Part shown: positions 11,867 to 23,716 of the stretch, one piece after another
Layout of the letters: the number at the start of each line of letters is the position of its first letter
How positions within the stretch are numbered: position 1 is the first letter of the stretch
DNA from: Ananas comosus
Taxonomy: Eukaryota; Streptophyta; Magnoliopsida; Poales; Bromeliaceae
DNA length: 64,000 nt
Reading direction: 5' to 3'
Assembly (NCBI RefSeq): GCF_001540865.1
Contig: NC_033639.1
Location: 9,536,432 to 9,600,431, forward strand
Position numbers and translations under genes: made by a program
Notes under the pieces: generated by a model
Told to the model about the DNA's origin: nothing
Seen by the model: only the letters and a program-made list of their open reading frames with translations
The model's database searches: none

Positions 11867-12410
11867 TAGAGTGAGGCTACTATGCTATCGGAAGCACGGA
11901 GCCTTCCGTGCTTCCAGCTCGTTTCGATGTTGCGACTTTCAAATCGTCGATCGCTCCGTTAAACTTGATCTAGAGTATTTGGAGTACTAGAAAATAAATT
12001 TATTATTTTTCGATATCATTTGCCTAGTGAACGAAGGGGCTCAAAATCAACGCTGAAAATAAAAATCTTTATAAATGTGATAATATGACATTAAAATTTT
12101 AAATCAAAGATATTGATCTTGTTTTATATAGTATAAAGAATTTTCTATCAAAATTTCACGTGATTTGGATATTTCTACACCGTTAAACTTGCAAACGGCT
12201 CACTACGACCATTGAAATTTGTTGATTTTGAGCCCCTACGATCACTAGGCAAATGATATCGAAAAATAATAAAATTTATTTTCTAGGTACTTCAAATACT
12301 CTAGATCAAGTTTAACGGAGCCGATCAACGATTTGAAAGTCGCAACATCGAAAACGAGCTGGAAGCACGGAAGGCTCCGTGCTTCCGATAGCATAGTAGC
12401 CTCACTCTAT
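11867..12410. mobile_element. Long-TIR MITE, about 545 bp
   Basis: Ends 'tagagtgaggctactatgct' and its complement. The inverted arms extend about 170 bp on each side (ggaagcacggagccttccgtgc at the left has its complement at the right, and aaatgatatcgaaaaataat mirrors near the centre). Lies between a poly-T tract and (TA)n. Non-coding. Confidence 0.85.
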
Positions 12411-12737
12411 ATATATATATATATTTCCGTAATATATATACATACGATGAATGAACAATTGTATTTAGCCAAAGCATGAATGAGGGCCATCAAAATCATC
12501 GTCATCATCATCTAAAATAATGAATATTCCTTTATCTTTCCTAATTTCTAGCCGCACGATTAATTCTTATTTCTCATACAATACTTCCTTTTTCTCTTTT
12601 CTTTTCTTTTTTTTTTGAGAAAATTAATTCATTTAGTTTTGTTTCTTTTAGAACGATGGCTATGAGATTGTGCTTTGCATTCAGAGTGTAGTATATTTAA
12701 ATGCACTTTGGTAAATTCTATATATATATATATATAT

Positions 12738-13281
12738 ATAGGGTCCGGCTACTATACTATTATGAGTACGATCGCCCTCGTACTCATAAGTTGTTTTCGA
12801 TGATAGAGCTTCCGAATCAACGATCCACACCGTTAAATATTATTTACAGCATTTAAAACTTCTAGAAATCAAATTTTATAAATTTTCGACATCATTTACC
12901 TTACGATCAAGAGTTCAAAAATTTGACAATTTTTAACGGCCGGTATGGGATACTTGCTAGTTTAACGATGTAAAAGAATCGGAATTTGTTAAATTTTTGA
13001 TAGAAATTTCTATTCACTACATAGATAAAGATCAATAACTCCGATCTTGAATTGAAGGATCCGATCATCCTTTTTTAGGAGTCGTTCGATTTTGACCATT
13101 CATTTTATGCCCACTTAATGGACTTTGTTATGATTTCAAAAATTTACGAAATTTATTTTCTAGAAGTTTCAAATACTCTAGATCATATTTAACGGACGGG
13201 ATCGTTGATTCGGAAGCTCCATCAATGAAAACAACTTATGAGTACGAGGGCTCCAATACTCATAATAATATAGTAGCTATG

Positions 13282-13287
<6 letters not shown>
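12738..13287. mobile_element. Long-TIR MITE, about 550 bp, related to its neighbour
   Basis: The ends carry gagtacga...ctcgtactcataag and mirrored copies (acttatgagtacgagggc). Interior phrases such as tctagaagtttcaaatactc are shared with the element at 11867-12410, so the two belong to one family. AT microsatellites flank both ends. Confidence 0.8.

Positions 13288-13345
<58 letters not shown>
13284..13345. repeat. (TA)n microsatellite
   Basis: About 60 bp of pure TA dinucleotides directly beside a MITE end. Comparable tracts lie at 18496-18535, 31557-31600, 36268-36299, 42530-42563 and 59505-59569. The tracts at 18535, 31600 and 42530 sit at assembly gaps or N joins. Confidence 0.95.
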
Positions 13346-13348
<3 letters not shown>

Positions 13349-13349
13349 C

Positions 13350-14640
13350 ATTTCTTGATTTTTGTCTCATTGCATGTATTCTGCGAATACCACAACATTG
13401 TGTGTGTATACATATATATATATGTAAGTGTAGATTTCTAGAACAATTAACCTAATGCAAGGATAAGATTTGGAATTTTAGACTTTTAAATTTTTGTACG
13501 TAAATAGATATTTAAACTAGAGAATATATTAGTAAATCAAATTATTATTTTAAATATCAAAGATCCACGTGTGTGAGCCTCTTGGGTGGTCCCATTGGCT
13601 GAATATGTATGGAGCTAGGGTTTGTCCTCACAAATTGGGCAAAGGGAACATTTATTAAAAGTTGTTGCCCGATCATTTTGGGAAACATGTATAGGAGTAC
13701 TTAGAATTATTTTGTTTGATAAAAAATGCATGGGAACCCCTCACATATCGTAAGCTTTGAAAGACATCCCTCAACTTTTATTTTTTTAACTAAGATTCTT
13801 TAAATTTGAGAGATTATTGTCTTTTTGGATGAAGTAAGCAAATTTTTAGACAAATAAAAAATATTTTATTACTTTTCAATTGATTTCATCAATTAACTAT
13901 ATGTAGTCGCTTTTTAGCAAATAAAACGTGGCTTGTCGATGACTCATTACTATTTGAGTTATTAAATTTCATAAAATCTTTCGGCATAGTTTGATTAAAT
14001 TTCAAAGACTTCTAATATTAAATATTTAATATAGTTGATTAAATTTACTTGATTCAGCAAACTTAAAAATTAATTAAGAGGATCTTAATAAAAAATTATA
14101 ATTGAGAGGCTGCATTTGAAAAAGTTAGATAATTGAGAGGATCTTAATAAAAAAATTTTAAAATTAAATTTTAAAAATTAAAAATTAAAAATTAAAAATT
14201 AAAAATATAAATATTAATTTTAAGATTACAACTAAAAATTTTTAAAATTTCAAATATAAAATGTCAAATTTAAAATTTAGATAATTAAAAATAAAATTTA
14301 AAATTTAAAAATATTAATATTAATTTTAAGATGACAAATTATAAATTTTTAAAATTTATTAAATTTAAATTTTAATTTTAAATTCATATTTAAAAATTAA
14401 ATTGGGATAGGATTAAGTTAATCCCAACCCTGTTTATGAAATCATGGGAATAAGAAAAATCCAAAAAAAAAAAAGAAAAAAAAAAGAAGAGGTTAAAACG
14501 GTCTCAACAACAGTTTTTTATAAAAGAAAAAGTCGCAGGGTCTATTTTTTTCCTACAATAGTGAAGACACAAGGGAATTAATGTGACGGCTAAGGTGCAA
14601 TAATTCTCTTATTACCTCGGGATGGAGCATTATGCTTCAC
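13350..14640. other. AT-rich intergenic DNA, no gene seen
   Basis: Contains short A/T-run repeats (aaaaattaaaaattaaaaat near 14170) and no convincing reading frame. Confidence 0.5.
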
Positions 14641-14663
14641 TTCACTGAGAATAATCCTGTAAA

Positions 14664-14740
14664 AAGAGGAGAGAGAGAGAAAGAGCAAATAGAGACAGAG
14701 GGGTGAGAGAGGGAGGGCGTGGAGAAAAAGGGAGAAGATG

Positions 14741-14795
<55 letters not shown>

Positions 14796-14860
14796 CAGAC
14801 AGAGCGCCACCTGTAAGAGAGGACGGGAGGAGAGAGAGGGAGAGGGGGCTAGACCGAGTA
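14664..14860. repeat. Purine-rich (GA)n tract
   Basis: Runs of gagaga, the longest about 14761-14793. The long open frames here are low-complexity artefacts. Confidence 0.9.
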
Positions 14861-14924
14861 GGGAAGAGAGAGTGGGGGGTAGGGGCAATTGGGATTCCAG
14901 AGCTATATATATATATATATATAT

Positions 14925-15110
14925 ATATTTCCACGTGCATGGCGACTCGTTGGCATGCAGCCCACTGACCGGTAACCTCTTATTAATAAATGGGCGAAGA
15001 AACAAATTTAAGTCACTTTGTTTTCAATGTGAGAAAGTGCAACGTGCCAAGGTGCATATGGGAATAAATTAATAAACTGGCGCACGGCTGATATATATAT
15101 ATACTAATTA
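14925..15110. repeat. Fragment of segment Y, reversed
   Basis: The phrases 'ccacgtgcatggc', 'cttattaataaatgg', 'aaatttaagtcact' and 'gagaaagtgcaa' match, in order, segment Y read in reverse (21085-21250 and the complement of 57900-58040). Confidence 0.7.
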
Positions 15111-15146
15111 TATATATATATATCTAATTATATATATATATATATA

Positions 15147-16202
15147 TAGAGTCCGTCTCCCTACTTTCGAAAGTACGGGAGGCTCCATGCTTGTAAGTTG
15201 TTTTCGATGATAGGACGTTCGATTCGACGATTGGCTCTGTTAGGTATGATCTACCCTATTGGAACTATCTAGAAACCAAATTTTAGATTTTTTTGACATC
15301 ATTTACTAAGCGATCAAAAAGTCTAAAAATGACTATTTTAACGGTCGATGTGGCACATTTTTAAGTTCAACGGTGTAGAAGTATCCAATTACATGAAAAT
15401 TTAATAGAAATTTACTTAACATCAGTAACAAGATCAATACTTCCGATTTAAAATTTGAATCCTTTATCGCTGTTTTTTATGAGATTTTCATTTTCAGCCG
15501 TTCATTTTGAGGCTACTCGTTCACTAGACAAACGAAATCAAAAAATTATGAAATTTGGTTTCTAGATAGTTTTAATAGCGTAGATCAAGTTTAACGGAAC
15601 CGATCGCCGAATCGGATGTCTATCATCGAAAACAACTTACAAGCACGGGGCTAAAGAAATTGGAAGCTTACACACTTCATTAATGTCCGATTGAGAAACT
15701 TATACAAATAAAGGAGAACTTCTCACACTTATTGTGGAGGAGGTTACTCCTATATTGTGGAGGAGGTTACAACCATACACTCTCAAGAATACAGAGGGAA
15801 AGGGAAATTTCGGGTTAGCTAGGATGCCATTTTTTTTTTTAAGATCTTTGGTGCCTTAGCGTGGCTCTGATACCATAAAGAAATTGGAAGCTTACACACT
15901 TCATTAATGTCCGATGAGAAACTTATACAAATAAAGGAGAACTTCTCACACTTATTGTGGAGGAGGTTACTCCATATTGTGGAGGAGGTTACAACCATAC
16001 ACTCTCAAGAATACAAATTTATAAATTCGAAAACTATCAAGTTGTGATTGGTGCAGTTGGATCGTTTGGTGTGGTTCGGTTGTCCTCTTGATTCCGAATG
16101 ATTTTGATTTAGTAAGTTTGTTGAACTGCTCAATGTGGTTTGATTTGATGCTTCAATAGGGACCTTCCGTACTTTCGAAAGCATAGGAGCCTAGCTCTAT
16201 AT
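15147..16202. mobile_element. Long-TIR MITE split by an insertion
   Basis: Left end tagagtccgtctccctac and right end ggagcctagctctata, with mirrored inner sequence (ttttcgatgatag against ctatcatcgaaaa). The right arm breaks at about 15651 and resumes at about 16163 with 'accttccgtactttcgaaag'. Of the roughly 510 bp between, about 365 bp is the small LTR element below. Confidence 0.75.
15652..16015 (-). mobile_element. TRIM-like mini LTR element
   Basis: Two direct repeats of about 141 bp (15652-15793 and about 15875-16015) enclose only about 80 bp. On the minus strand the repeat starts TGTATTCTTGAG, and the motif TGGTATCAGAGCC (the usual primer site for initiator tRNA-Met) directly follows one repeat. 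That is the layout of a miniature LTR retrotransposon without genes. The expected polypurine tract is not obvious on the right strand, and no target duplication was found, so the copy may be rearranged. Confidence 0.6.
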
Positions 16203-16349
16203 ATATATATATATATATATTCCAAAATGTATGTACGCATATACATTTAATATTATTTTATGTTATTTTTAATAGCCCTTATTTTCAAATCCTTTACTTT
16301 TTTTTTATTTTAAAATTATTAAACTAGTTAAATATGAAAACTTAAATTA

Positions 16350-16757
16350 AAAAAAAAAAAAGTGTGTCTAAATAAGTAAAACTGTTTGTTTTTTTGTTTT
16401 TTAAATATCTTGGGAAGGACCATTATACCATCTTCATGATTGCCCTAAGAAAGAGAAATACATGATGTTTGTATGCGTTGTATCATGCATCACAACGGTT
16501 TTCTCGTACGCGTCCACTATGCATGCATGTATCATGCATCACAACTGTCGTTCCCCCACCTAAAATAAAATAAAAAAAAAACTCATGTATCATCCATAAC
16601 AACATCTTTTTCCCATCAAAAAACTTCTTTTAAAGAATTTTGGAGGCAAAAAAAAAAAAATTGTTTCCAAGTTTTATACTCTTTGTTACCAAATAAATAT
16701 CTTGAATAAAAGAAACCCACAGCTACCTGGTGGTGCAGCAATCCATGTACATAAAAA
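16350..16757. repeat. Segmental duplication copy A, right part
   Basis: Resumes the similarity to copy B (about 30705-30990): 'gggaaggaccattatacc', 'gcatgcatgt' and 'cacagctacctggtggtgca' are shared. No start codon or leader like the one at 31200 follows here, so the downstream gene exon is absent from copy A. Confidence 0.75.
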
Positions 16758-18482
16758 TAAATATCTTGAATAAATTGATTTGCCCCGCTAAAATTTAAGT
16801 CCACTTAGAATTCAGGCCAAACCCGCCCCCCAATAATAATTAGTATTAAATTATGAGAGAGATAATTTTTTTTTTTTTACAATATTATCGCGTTCTAAAT
16901 TTAAATGGTAATTTTTTAAAATTTAAAATTTATATTTGAATAGTAAAATTTAAAATTTAAAATTTGAGATTTGAAAAATTAAAATTTGAAAATTTAAAAT
17001 TTTAATCCCTACACGTGAAAAACGCGATCATTTTAATTTTGAAATTTATAATTTTAATTTTGAGCCATTTGGGTGGTCCCATTGGCCTAGAACCTAGAGC
17101 CTAGAGGCAGGCAATAGGTGAAATATATTTTTTACACTCAAGGAACTAAAAAATAAAGCATGTGTCAATTGTTATTGTAATAAAAATTGTAATAGTGGTT
17201 CCTAATTTTTTTTTAAAAAAAATTATGATTATAATTATATAGTGTCTTTAAATTAATATTTAAAACATTTAAGATATTCAGAATTGAATTGAGTAGAATA
17301 TAAAGAAAGGTAATGTCTTAGAAATACGTGTAGGCAAAATTGGGCCGGGCCAGGATTTTGGGCCCGGTATGGTTTCTCTTCGATTTAATTAGACCATTTA
17401 CGCCCCGTTGGTTTAGCCCGAATGTGGTCTATAAACACCAAGCTGAAATGGCTCTCTAATTTTCCTCATTGGCGTTGCCTTAATTTTTTTGATATGTAGT
17501 AATTAAAAAAAATTAGTCAACTAACTAAAAAATTTTATCAGATTTATTAATAATTCAATCTAATTAAACAGTTTTAATCACTTTTTATTTTAAAAATTAA
17601 AAAACAATTAGCAACTAATTTGGATGCATGGATATTTGTCTGACATATCACTTTAATTTACTCAAGAAGCTTGTAGTATTTATTATTCAAATACTATGAT
17701 CAAATGTGTAAAAAAATTTGATCTTTGAATTATTTTTTAAAATAAAATAAATTATCATGTAGCTAAAATAGACTACTACAAAATTATACATGCCAAAAAC
17801 GTTTAAAGATCAAGAAATTAAACTCCAAACTATCACACAAATAAATTTGGAAGTAAGAGATAATAAACGAATTCGGAGCTTGGAAGTTAGAGATAATAAA
17901 CAAATTCGGAGCGGTAAACAGGACCGTTTGTTCTAACTCGAAAAAACCTTCGGTCGAAATACTACTAAATAAATTAATTTGCCCCGCAAAACCCGCTCCG
18001 AATAATAATTAGTATTAAATTATAAGAGAAATAACTTTTCCCTTTTTAGAATATTATTTGCGTCCTAAATATTATTTCTTTCTAAAATATTTACTTTTAT
18101 AATACCGTCATTACTTTTAATTTCTATTTTAATTTACATAATATAAAAATTATATTACATTTAATTTAAATTTGAATAAATTTTTTTTAAAGAAAATATC
18201 CATAGTTGGCCATATTCGAGGCGCCGGCCAGCCAAAGATGGATTTTTAGCGCACAAATATTTCATCAGCAAGCGAGGGAGCGCAAAACGCCAATGAATTT
18301 CATGTTCGCAGGGCGGGTCTTCTGTTTCCAGTCCTGTTTTATTTGCATTTTAGTTATAATCTTAAAAAATGCCAAATTTTTAAAATTTATAAATTTTGGC
18401 CCTGTATACTCGTATGAATATGGCAACATTATGATTATGTGTGTATGTATGCATGTACATATACATACATATATATACACAC

Positions 18483-18535
<53 letters not shown>
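16757..18535. repeat. Segment X (inverted copy at 59570-61440)
   Basis: Near-identical to the reverse complement of 59570-61440: 'gccgggccaggattttggg' here against 'cccaaaatcctggcccggc' at 60872. AT-rich, with no convincing gene; the open frame at 18206-18486 has no recognisable product. Ends in (TA)n at the gap. Confidence 0.85.
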
Positions 18536-18560
18536 NNNNNNNNNNNNNNNNNNNNNNNNN
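18536..18560. other. Assembly gap (25 N)
   Basis: A short N run after a TA microsatellite. The sequence to its right is in the opposite orientation to that expected from the 57.6-61.4 kb copy. Confidence 0.99.
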
Positions 18561-20545
18561 AAAATAGAGATAGTAAGGCGAGGGATATAGTTGGTGGAGG
18601 AGAAGTAGGTGAATAATCAATGGTAAAGTTTTACGGGAGTGGGAGTTACAAAAAAAAAAAAAAAAACTAGCAGTGCATTCAAAATAAGGGAGGTTATCTT
18701 CGATCGAAGTTGGCAAATTATATTTATAAATTATAATAATATAATATATGACTAAGCTGCTAATAGCGCATCAAAAGTACCATCTGTCATGCTATATTTT
18801 GACTAAATTAGATATATTATGTTTCTTCTTGATTATTAGCATGCAATTAAATGCCGCCATTTATTAATTTAATTTCTATTTATTTCGCACGCTTTCTCAC
18901 ATTGCACTTTCTCAACTGAAAATGAAGTGACTTTAAGATTTGTTTCTTTGTCCATTTATTAATAAGACGTTAGCAGTCAATGAGGCTGCATGCTTCCACA
19001 AGTTGCCATGCACGTGGAAATATAATGATAAAGTGTATACACGTGGAGTGTGTTATACGTACATGTAGTAGTTAATGGGTACTGCGTCTTTTGAAATTCC
19101 ATTAGCAAAGCAATGAAGTTCAAAAAATTACATAATTACTATGGTACTATTACGGAATAACATAAATCTTTCAAACGTTAGAGTGGCTTCAATCACATGC
19201 ATCGATGGATAAAAAAATAAAAAATAAAAAAATCTACGGCGGTGGCGCACCACACCACTGACATCGTTTCCTAACAAATTAATAAATTTTAATTACTTTA
19301 TAAAATTAAATAAAAATATTTTTTTAAAAATATAATAAAAATATTTTTTTAAAAATTGTATGGAACGAATACAATTTCAAAACACTAAAATGTGATGAAT
19401 GACAAAAAAGAAAAGATTTAATAAGGTATAGAAATATCAAATTATAAGAGTAAAGATGAACTGGAAGAGCGCGTGCCATGGGTGATGTGGTAGACCACAT
19501 ACAGGCAATAATAAACTCTACAATATAATTTTTAATTAATTATTTTTAGTTTATCCATATATAGAAAAAATATATCACATATTATTATCAAGTACGTACT
19601 ATAACTTAATTTACAAAATACTTTTTCTCAAACGGAATTAATAAAAAATATTATTTTTAGATTTTAACTTTTTAAAACTAATATAATGTAAATTAGTTGA
19701 CGATTTTCAGTCATAAATGTTTTAGTATGATTTCAATTAGAAAATCAATCTCTAACCTTTCACTAAATCGCCGGTGACAAATTCGAGATGGTTGGGACGC
19801 TATTCAAATAGGTTGAGAATAATATTTTTATTTAATACGTTGTAAAGAATTGAAATTGATCATTTTTTAGACTTGGTCATTGATCGAGCCGGTCGTACTG
19901 GCTGGTTCCATCATGTTATTTAAATTCATACGGTTGAAAGATCTACAATCAAGATTAAAGTTGGTCAATATCTAGTATGCTCATATAGTTTTTTTATATC
20001 TGAGATTCTCTTAAATTAATTTTTTAAGTTTGCTGGATGAATATATTTTAACAAAATAAATCAAAAATTTACCCAAGCTTAACCAGTTCAAATTATTTAT
20101 AATAAAAAATATTTTTTAATCATTCAAATTCTTAATTAAGGTATAGAAAATCGTAGTTAATTGGAGTAATGGTGATTGAAACAATGCGATTACGAACGAA
20201 AGGCTTGATGCAGAAAGGAAGGGACTTTTTTAAAAAAAAAAAATATTGATCGAATATTTTATCAAAAAAAAAAATAAATATTATAATAAAATGCTTTCCG
20301 GTTCGTGGTCCGTACAGCGTTCCGTGGGGACACAATCGGTCAACGAACTACATAATTTGTCGAGGCAATACTTTTTAATGGCAGCTTCTTTTTTCCGAAA
20401 TTGTGAGCGGCAAAGGCAGGCGTAGGGTAGGAGTGGCTTATTATGTAGCCTGTAGTGTAGCCAATTATGGGCTCAAACACAACTTTTGGGTCTGTGTGGT
20501 TCAAATAATAATTTATATTTATATATATATATAATATAATATATA
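18561..20545. repeat. Segment Y, forward copy
   Basis: Matches 57600-59490 in the same direction with many small indels, e.g. ctacggcggtggcgcacc at 19233 against ctacggcggtggtcgcacc at 58251, and gcttaaccagttcaaatt near 20079. No gene is supported; the scattered frames are short. Confidence 0.85.
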
Positions 20546-20547
20546 AT

Positions 20548-21045
20548 ATCATGTACATGCATCATACCCATGACGCAGGAAAACTTTAAGGTATCGGTTT
20601 CGGTTACTCAAGTTTTTTATGTATTAATGTACCCATGATAAATCCTTATTTTATTTTAGAAAAGTTTGCAATCTCACCATTAGTGTACGTAACTACCTAT
20701 TTTTTTATTTTTTTATTTTTTTAGATGCCGCCACCAGCGTGGTGTGGTGCTGTAAGCAAAGGATTGTTTAATTATTTAAAAAATGAAATATTTTTTATAT
20801 TATTTTTATAAAAAAATTTTTTTAACATAACTTGCTTATTTAAAGTTTTTGATTTACACTAACTTACCTTGTTTTTTCTTTTCTAAATATTCCATATTTT
20901 ATAGTTTAAATATTTCATTTCTACTTACCTTCATCCGGCACGTACCCACTACACCATCTGGTGTATGTCCGTTATTATTTGAGATGTGTATTTAAAATTA
21001 ATAATAAAAATTAAAATAGTATATCTTTTTATATGTGTATAATAA
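20548..21045. other. Parallel-complement block: complement of 58074-58571 without reversal
   Basis: Read left to right, each base here is the Watson-Crick complement of the base at the same offset in 58074-58571. For example tttagatgccgccaccagcg pairs with aaatctacggcggtggtcgc at 58245. I compared the whole interval by eye and saw one difference and no indels. It does not match as an ordinary direct or reverse-complement copy. Reversing this string without complementing would give the ordinary reverse complement of 58074-58571. At its right end the sequence switches to a true reverse complement of 58072 and leftward. Confidence 0.92.
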
Positions 21046-21612
21046 ACCACGTCCACGTGTATACACTATATATATTTCCACGTGCATGGCAACTTGGGGA
21101 AGCATGCAGCCCATTGACCGCTAACGTCTTATTAATAAATGGACAAAGGAAACAAATTTAAGTCACTTCATTTTCAACGTGAGAAAGTGCAATGTGAGAA
21201 GGTGCAATAGAAATAGAAATTAATTAATAAATGGGCGGCATTTAATGATGCTAATAATAAGAAGAAACATATATATATCCTAATTATAGTCCAAAATATA
21301 AGCATGCAGATGTGTACTTTTTGATGCGCTTAGCAGCTAGTCATATTATTATTATTATTATTATTTATAAATATAATTTGCAACCGATCGAAAGATAACC
21401 TCCCTATATTTTGAAGCACTGTAGTTTTTTTTTTTTTTTTTTGTCTCTCCACCGTAACTACTTACCATTTGATATTCACCTACTTCTACCTCCCCTTAAA
21501 CATAATCCCTCCATATGCTTCGTCGGGTATTCTTCCTTTGCATCATGTCTCAACCTTCCAATAACTCACCACTCCACAACTCATCATCCTCCTCCTCCTC
21601 GCTCCTCCTCCT
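21046..21612. repeat. Segment Y, reverse copy (first piece)
   Basis: Reverse complement of about 57640-58072, with roughly 97% agreement by eye. Ends in a CTC-rich run at the gap. Confidence 0.85.
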
Positions 21613-21874
21613 NNNNNNNNNNNNNNNNNNNNNNNNNNNNNNNNNNNNNNNNNNNNNNNNNNNNNNNNNNNNNNNNNNNNNNNNNNNNNNNNNNNNNNNN
21701 NNNNNNNNNNNNNNNNNNNNNNNNNNNNNNNNNNNNNNNNNNNNNNNNNNNNNNNNNNNNNNNNNNNNNNNNNNNNNNNNNNNNNNNNNNNNNNNNNNNN
21801 NNNNNNNNNNNNNNNNNNNNNNNNNNNNNNNNNNNNNNNNNNNNNNNNNNNNNNNNNNNNNNNNNNNNNNNNNN
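21613..21874. other. Assembly gap (262 N)
   Basis: The sequence just left (about 21430-21612) and just right (about 21880-22075) is the same stretch repeated, so the gap probably separates two overlapping contig ends. Confidence 0.99.
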
Positions 21875-22075
21875 TTTTTTCTTTTTTTTTTTTTTTTTTT
21901 TGTCTCCCACCGTAACATCTTACCATTTGATATTCACCTACTTCTCCCTCCCACCATATCCCTCCCTATACTGCTCGTCCGGGTATTTTTTCCTTTGACA
22001 TGTCTCCCTAACTCTAATCCACCACCTCCACAACTCATCCATCCTCCTCCTCCTCCTCCTCCTCCTCCTCCTCCC
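21875..22075. repeat. Segment Y end, repeated after the gap
   Basis: Reverse complement of about 57560-57700 ('gctcgtccgggtattttt' here, the complement of 'aaaaatacccggacgagc'), and a second version of 21430-21612. Homology to the right-hand copy stops near 22022. Confidence 0.8.
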
Positions 22076-22084
22076 AACCCTCTC

Positions 22085-22480
22085 CCTTCTTGCGCCCTCT
22101 TTGTCGATTGTCGTCGTCTATGCCGCCTCGCCGCCATCCACCTCCTCCGAGAGCACCTCTTCAACGCCGTCGCTGTCGATGGCGACGAGAAGCAGCAGAG
22201 CGTCAGGTGGCATCGGTGCCACCGTTGAGTGTACGTATTTAATTAGGCTCTTCTTTTTATTACCCCATTTTTTCTTTTTAATTTTTATATGATTTATGAT
22301 TTAATTCTCTTTGCCCATATCTCCAAGAATCGCTGCCTCATCACTGTCGACGTCCTCTGGGAGAACATCTTCGCTGCCACTGTGGTTGTTGGCAAGGGGA
22401 AGCGGTGGAGTGTCGAGTGGCGGTGGCAACACCATCGAGTGTACGTATTTAATTGGGCTCTTCTTTTTTTTTTTTTTTAA
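22085..22480 (+). pseudogene. Two tandem exon-like gene fragments, unrecognised
   Basis: Two GC-richer stretches (about 22100-22230 and 22325-22440) each end in 'gtgtacgtatttaatt' followed by 'gggctcttctttt' or similar, so they look like tandem copies of an exon plus the start of its intron. The first reads RLAAIHLLREHLFNAVAVDG and then reaches a stop. The second reads ITVDVLWENIFAATVVVGKG, then RWSVEWRWQHHRV. The pattern V-x-G-x-x-K-x-x-SV-x-W is common to both. I do not recognise the family. The missing N-terminal part may lie in the adjacent gap. Confidence 0.4.
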
Positions 22481-22649
22481 CCTCTTTTTTAAAATTTTTC
22501 TATGCCCATAGCTTCTCCTTGCTTGCTGGTTTGATCGAGCAAGAATCTCAGGGAAAGGGATTCTAGGTTTTGGGTTCTTGCCTATTAGGTGTAGCATTCA
22601 ATTTATGTAGGAGGGAGGACAATAATATATATAAAAAAAAAAAAAAAAA

Positions 22650-23716
22650 AAATCTTCCTTGTTCCACAACAACTCACACCATTGTAGGTACACCTACTTT
22701 TGGGCTCTTTTGAAAAACAAAGGTACATAAAACCATACATATTTGATTTGTGACAAGGCCTTTTTGAATAGCTCGCACTGTAATACAAATTAATATGCCT
22801 AATCCCTTTAGTTATCCATAGGTGATTGTTCCTGTGGCTGTTTGGTGCTAGACTTTAATCCCAGCTGTGAAGAAAACACAAACTCTGGCAAATTAAAGAG
22901 CCAACATCTGAGACAAAACGCATGTATTCCAACAAAATCTATATATAACCGCGTGAAATGCATGCCTGAAAAGCTGGCATATTATTTGAGAATAATAGGT
23001 TAGGCAGTCGACAAAAAAAAAAGTAATAAGAATGTTAGATCAAATTAGAACGACATGAAAAGCTTGAACTTGCATTTTTTTTGTTTTTTTTTTCATTTTT
23101 GGTTGCTCATCGGATACACAATAATCTTAACTGTCAGTTCACTGGCAGCAATTTTCCATGAGCATTAGGCCAAACAAAATCCATGTGCCAACTGCATGTG
23201 TAAGAAATATTGACTCCGATTCCGTCAGCACATGGAGTAGACTCCTTTTCCGAAATAATATTCTCAGCATGCTAACATATATATCCTTTGTTCCTTTACA
23301 TTATACCATGTTCATAATACTCGAAATTTTTTTAAAAAGTTTTTCTCCTTTTCTAATAATAAACATCATACCTAGAAAAAACCTACTATGGATTTATATA
23401 TTCCATTATAGTGCAAGTAAGTAAGCTCGCTCATATATCTTTGGGAAAAGAAATGATCAACTGCATCATGCATGCAACATCTCCTTAATTATATTAACTT
23501 CGTTCGTTCTCTTCTTCACGGATACCTCCTATATATATAATATGACTATTAAATTTGATTAACATTAGTATGAAATATGTACCCTGATACGCGCCCAAAA
23601 AGCATGTACCAACTTTGTTCCAAAGATATATGATTAAATAGTTTTATGTTGTGGCAGAATCTTATATTTTGGACTGTCTCATATTTCTAAAATAAAGCAC
23701 CTATTTGCAATAGAAG
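22650..23716. repeat. Segmental duplication copy B, left part
   Basis: Contains a spacer (about 22652-22745) that is the reverse complement of the spacer at 791-887, followed by a right arm matching 888-1513 and then 23570-23716 matching 2290-2430. The left arm is missing. Confidence 0.8.

Noticed and set aside
14590..15072. Open frames of 76-122 codons
   Set aside because: They translate (GA)n and (TA)n tracts into low-complexity peptides.
20548..21045. Ordinary inverted repeat or unique intergenic DNA
   Set aside because: It matches 58074-58571 only as a non-reversed complement, so neither description fits.
21411..22228. Frames of 100-237 codons across 21.6-21.9 kb
   Set aside because: They are mostly N from the assembly gap.
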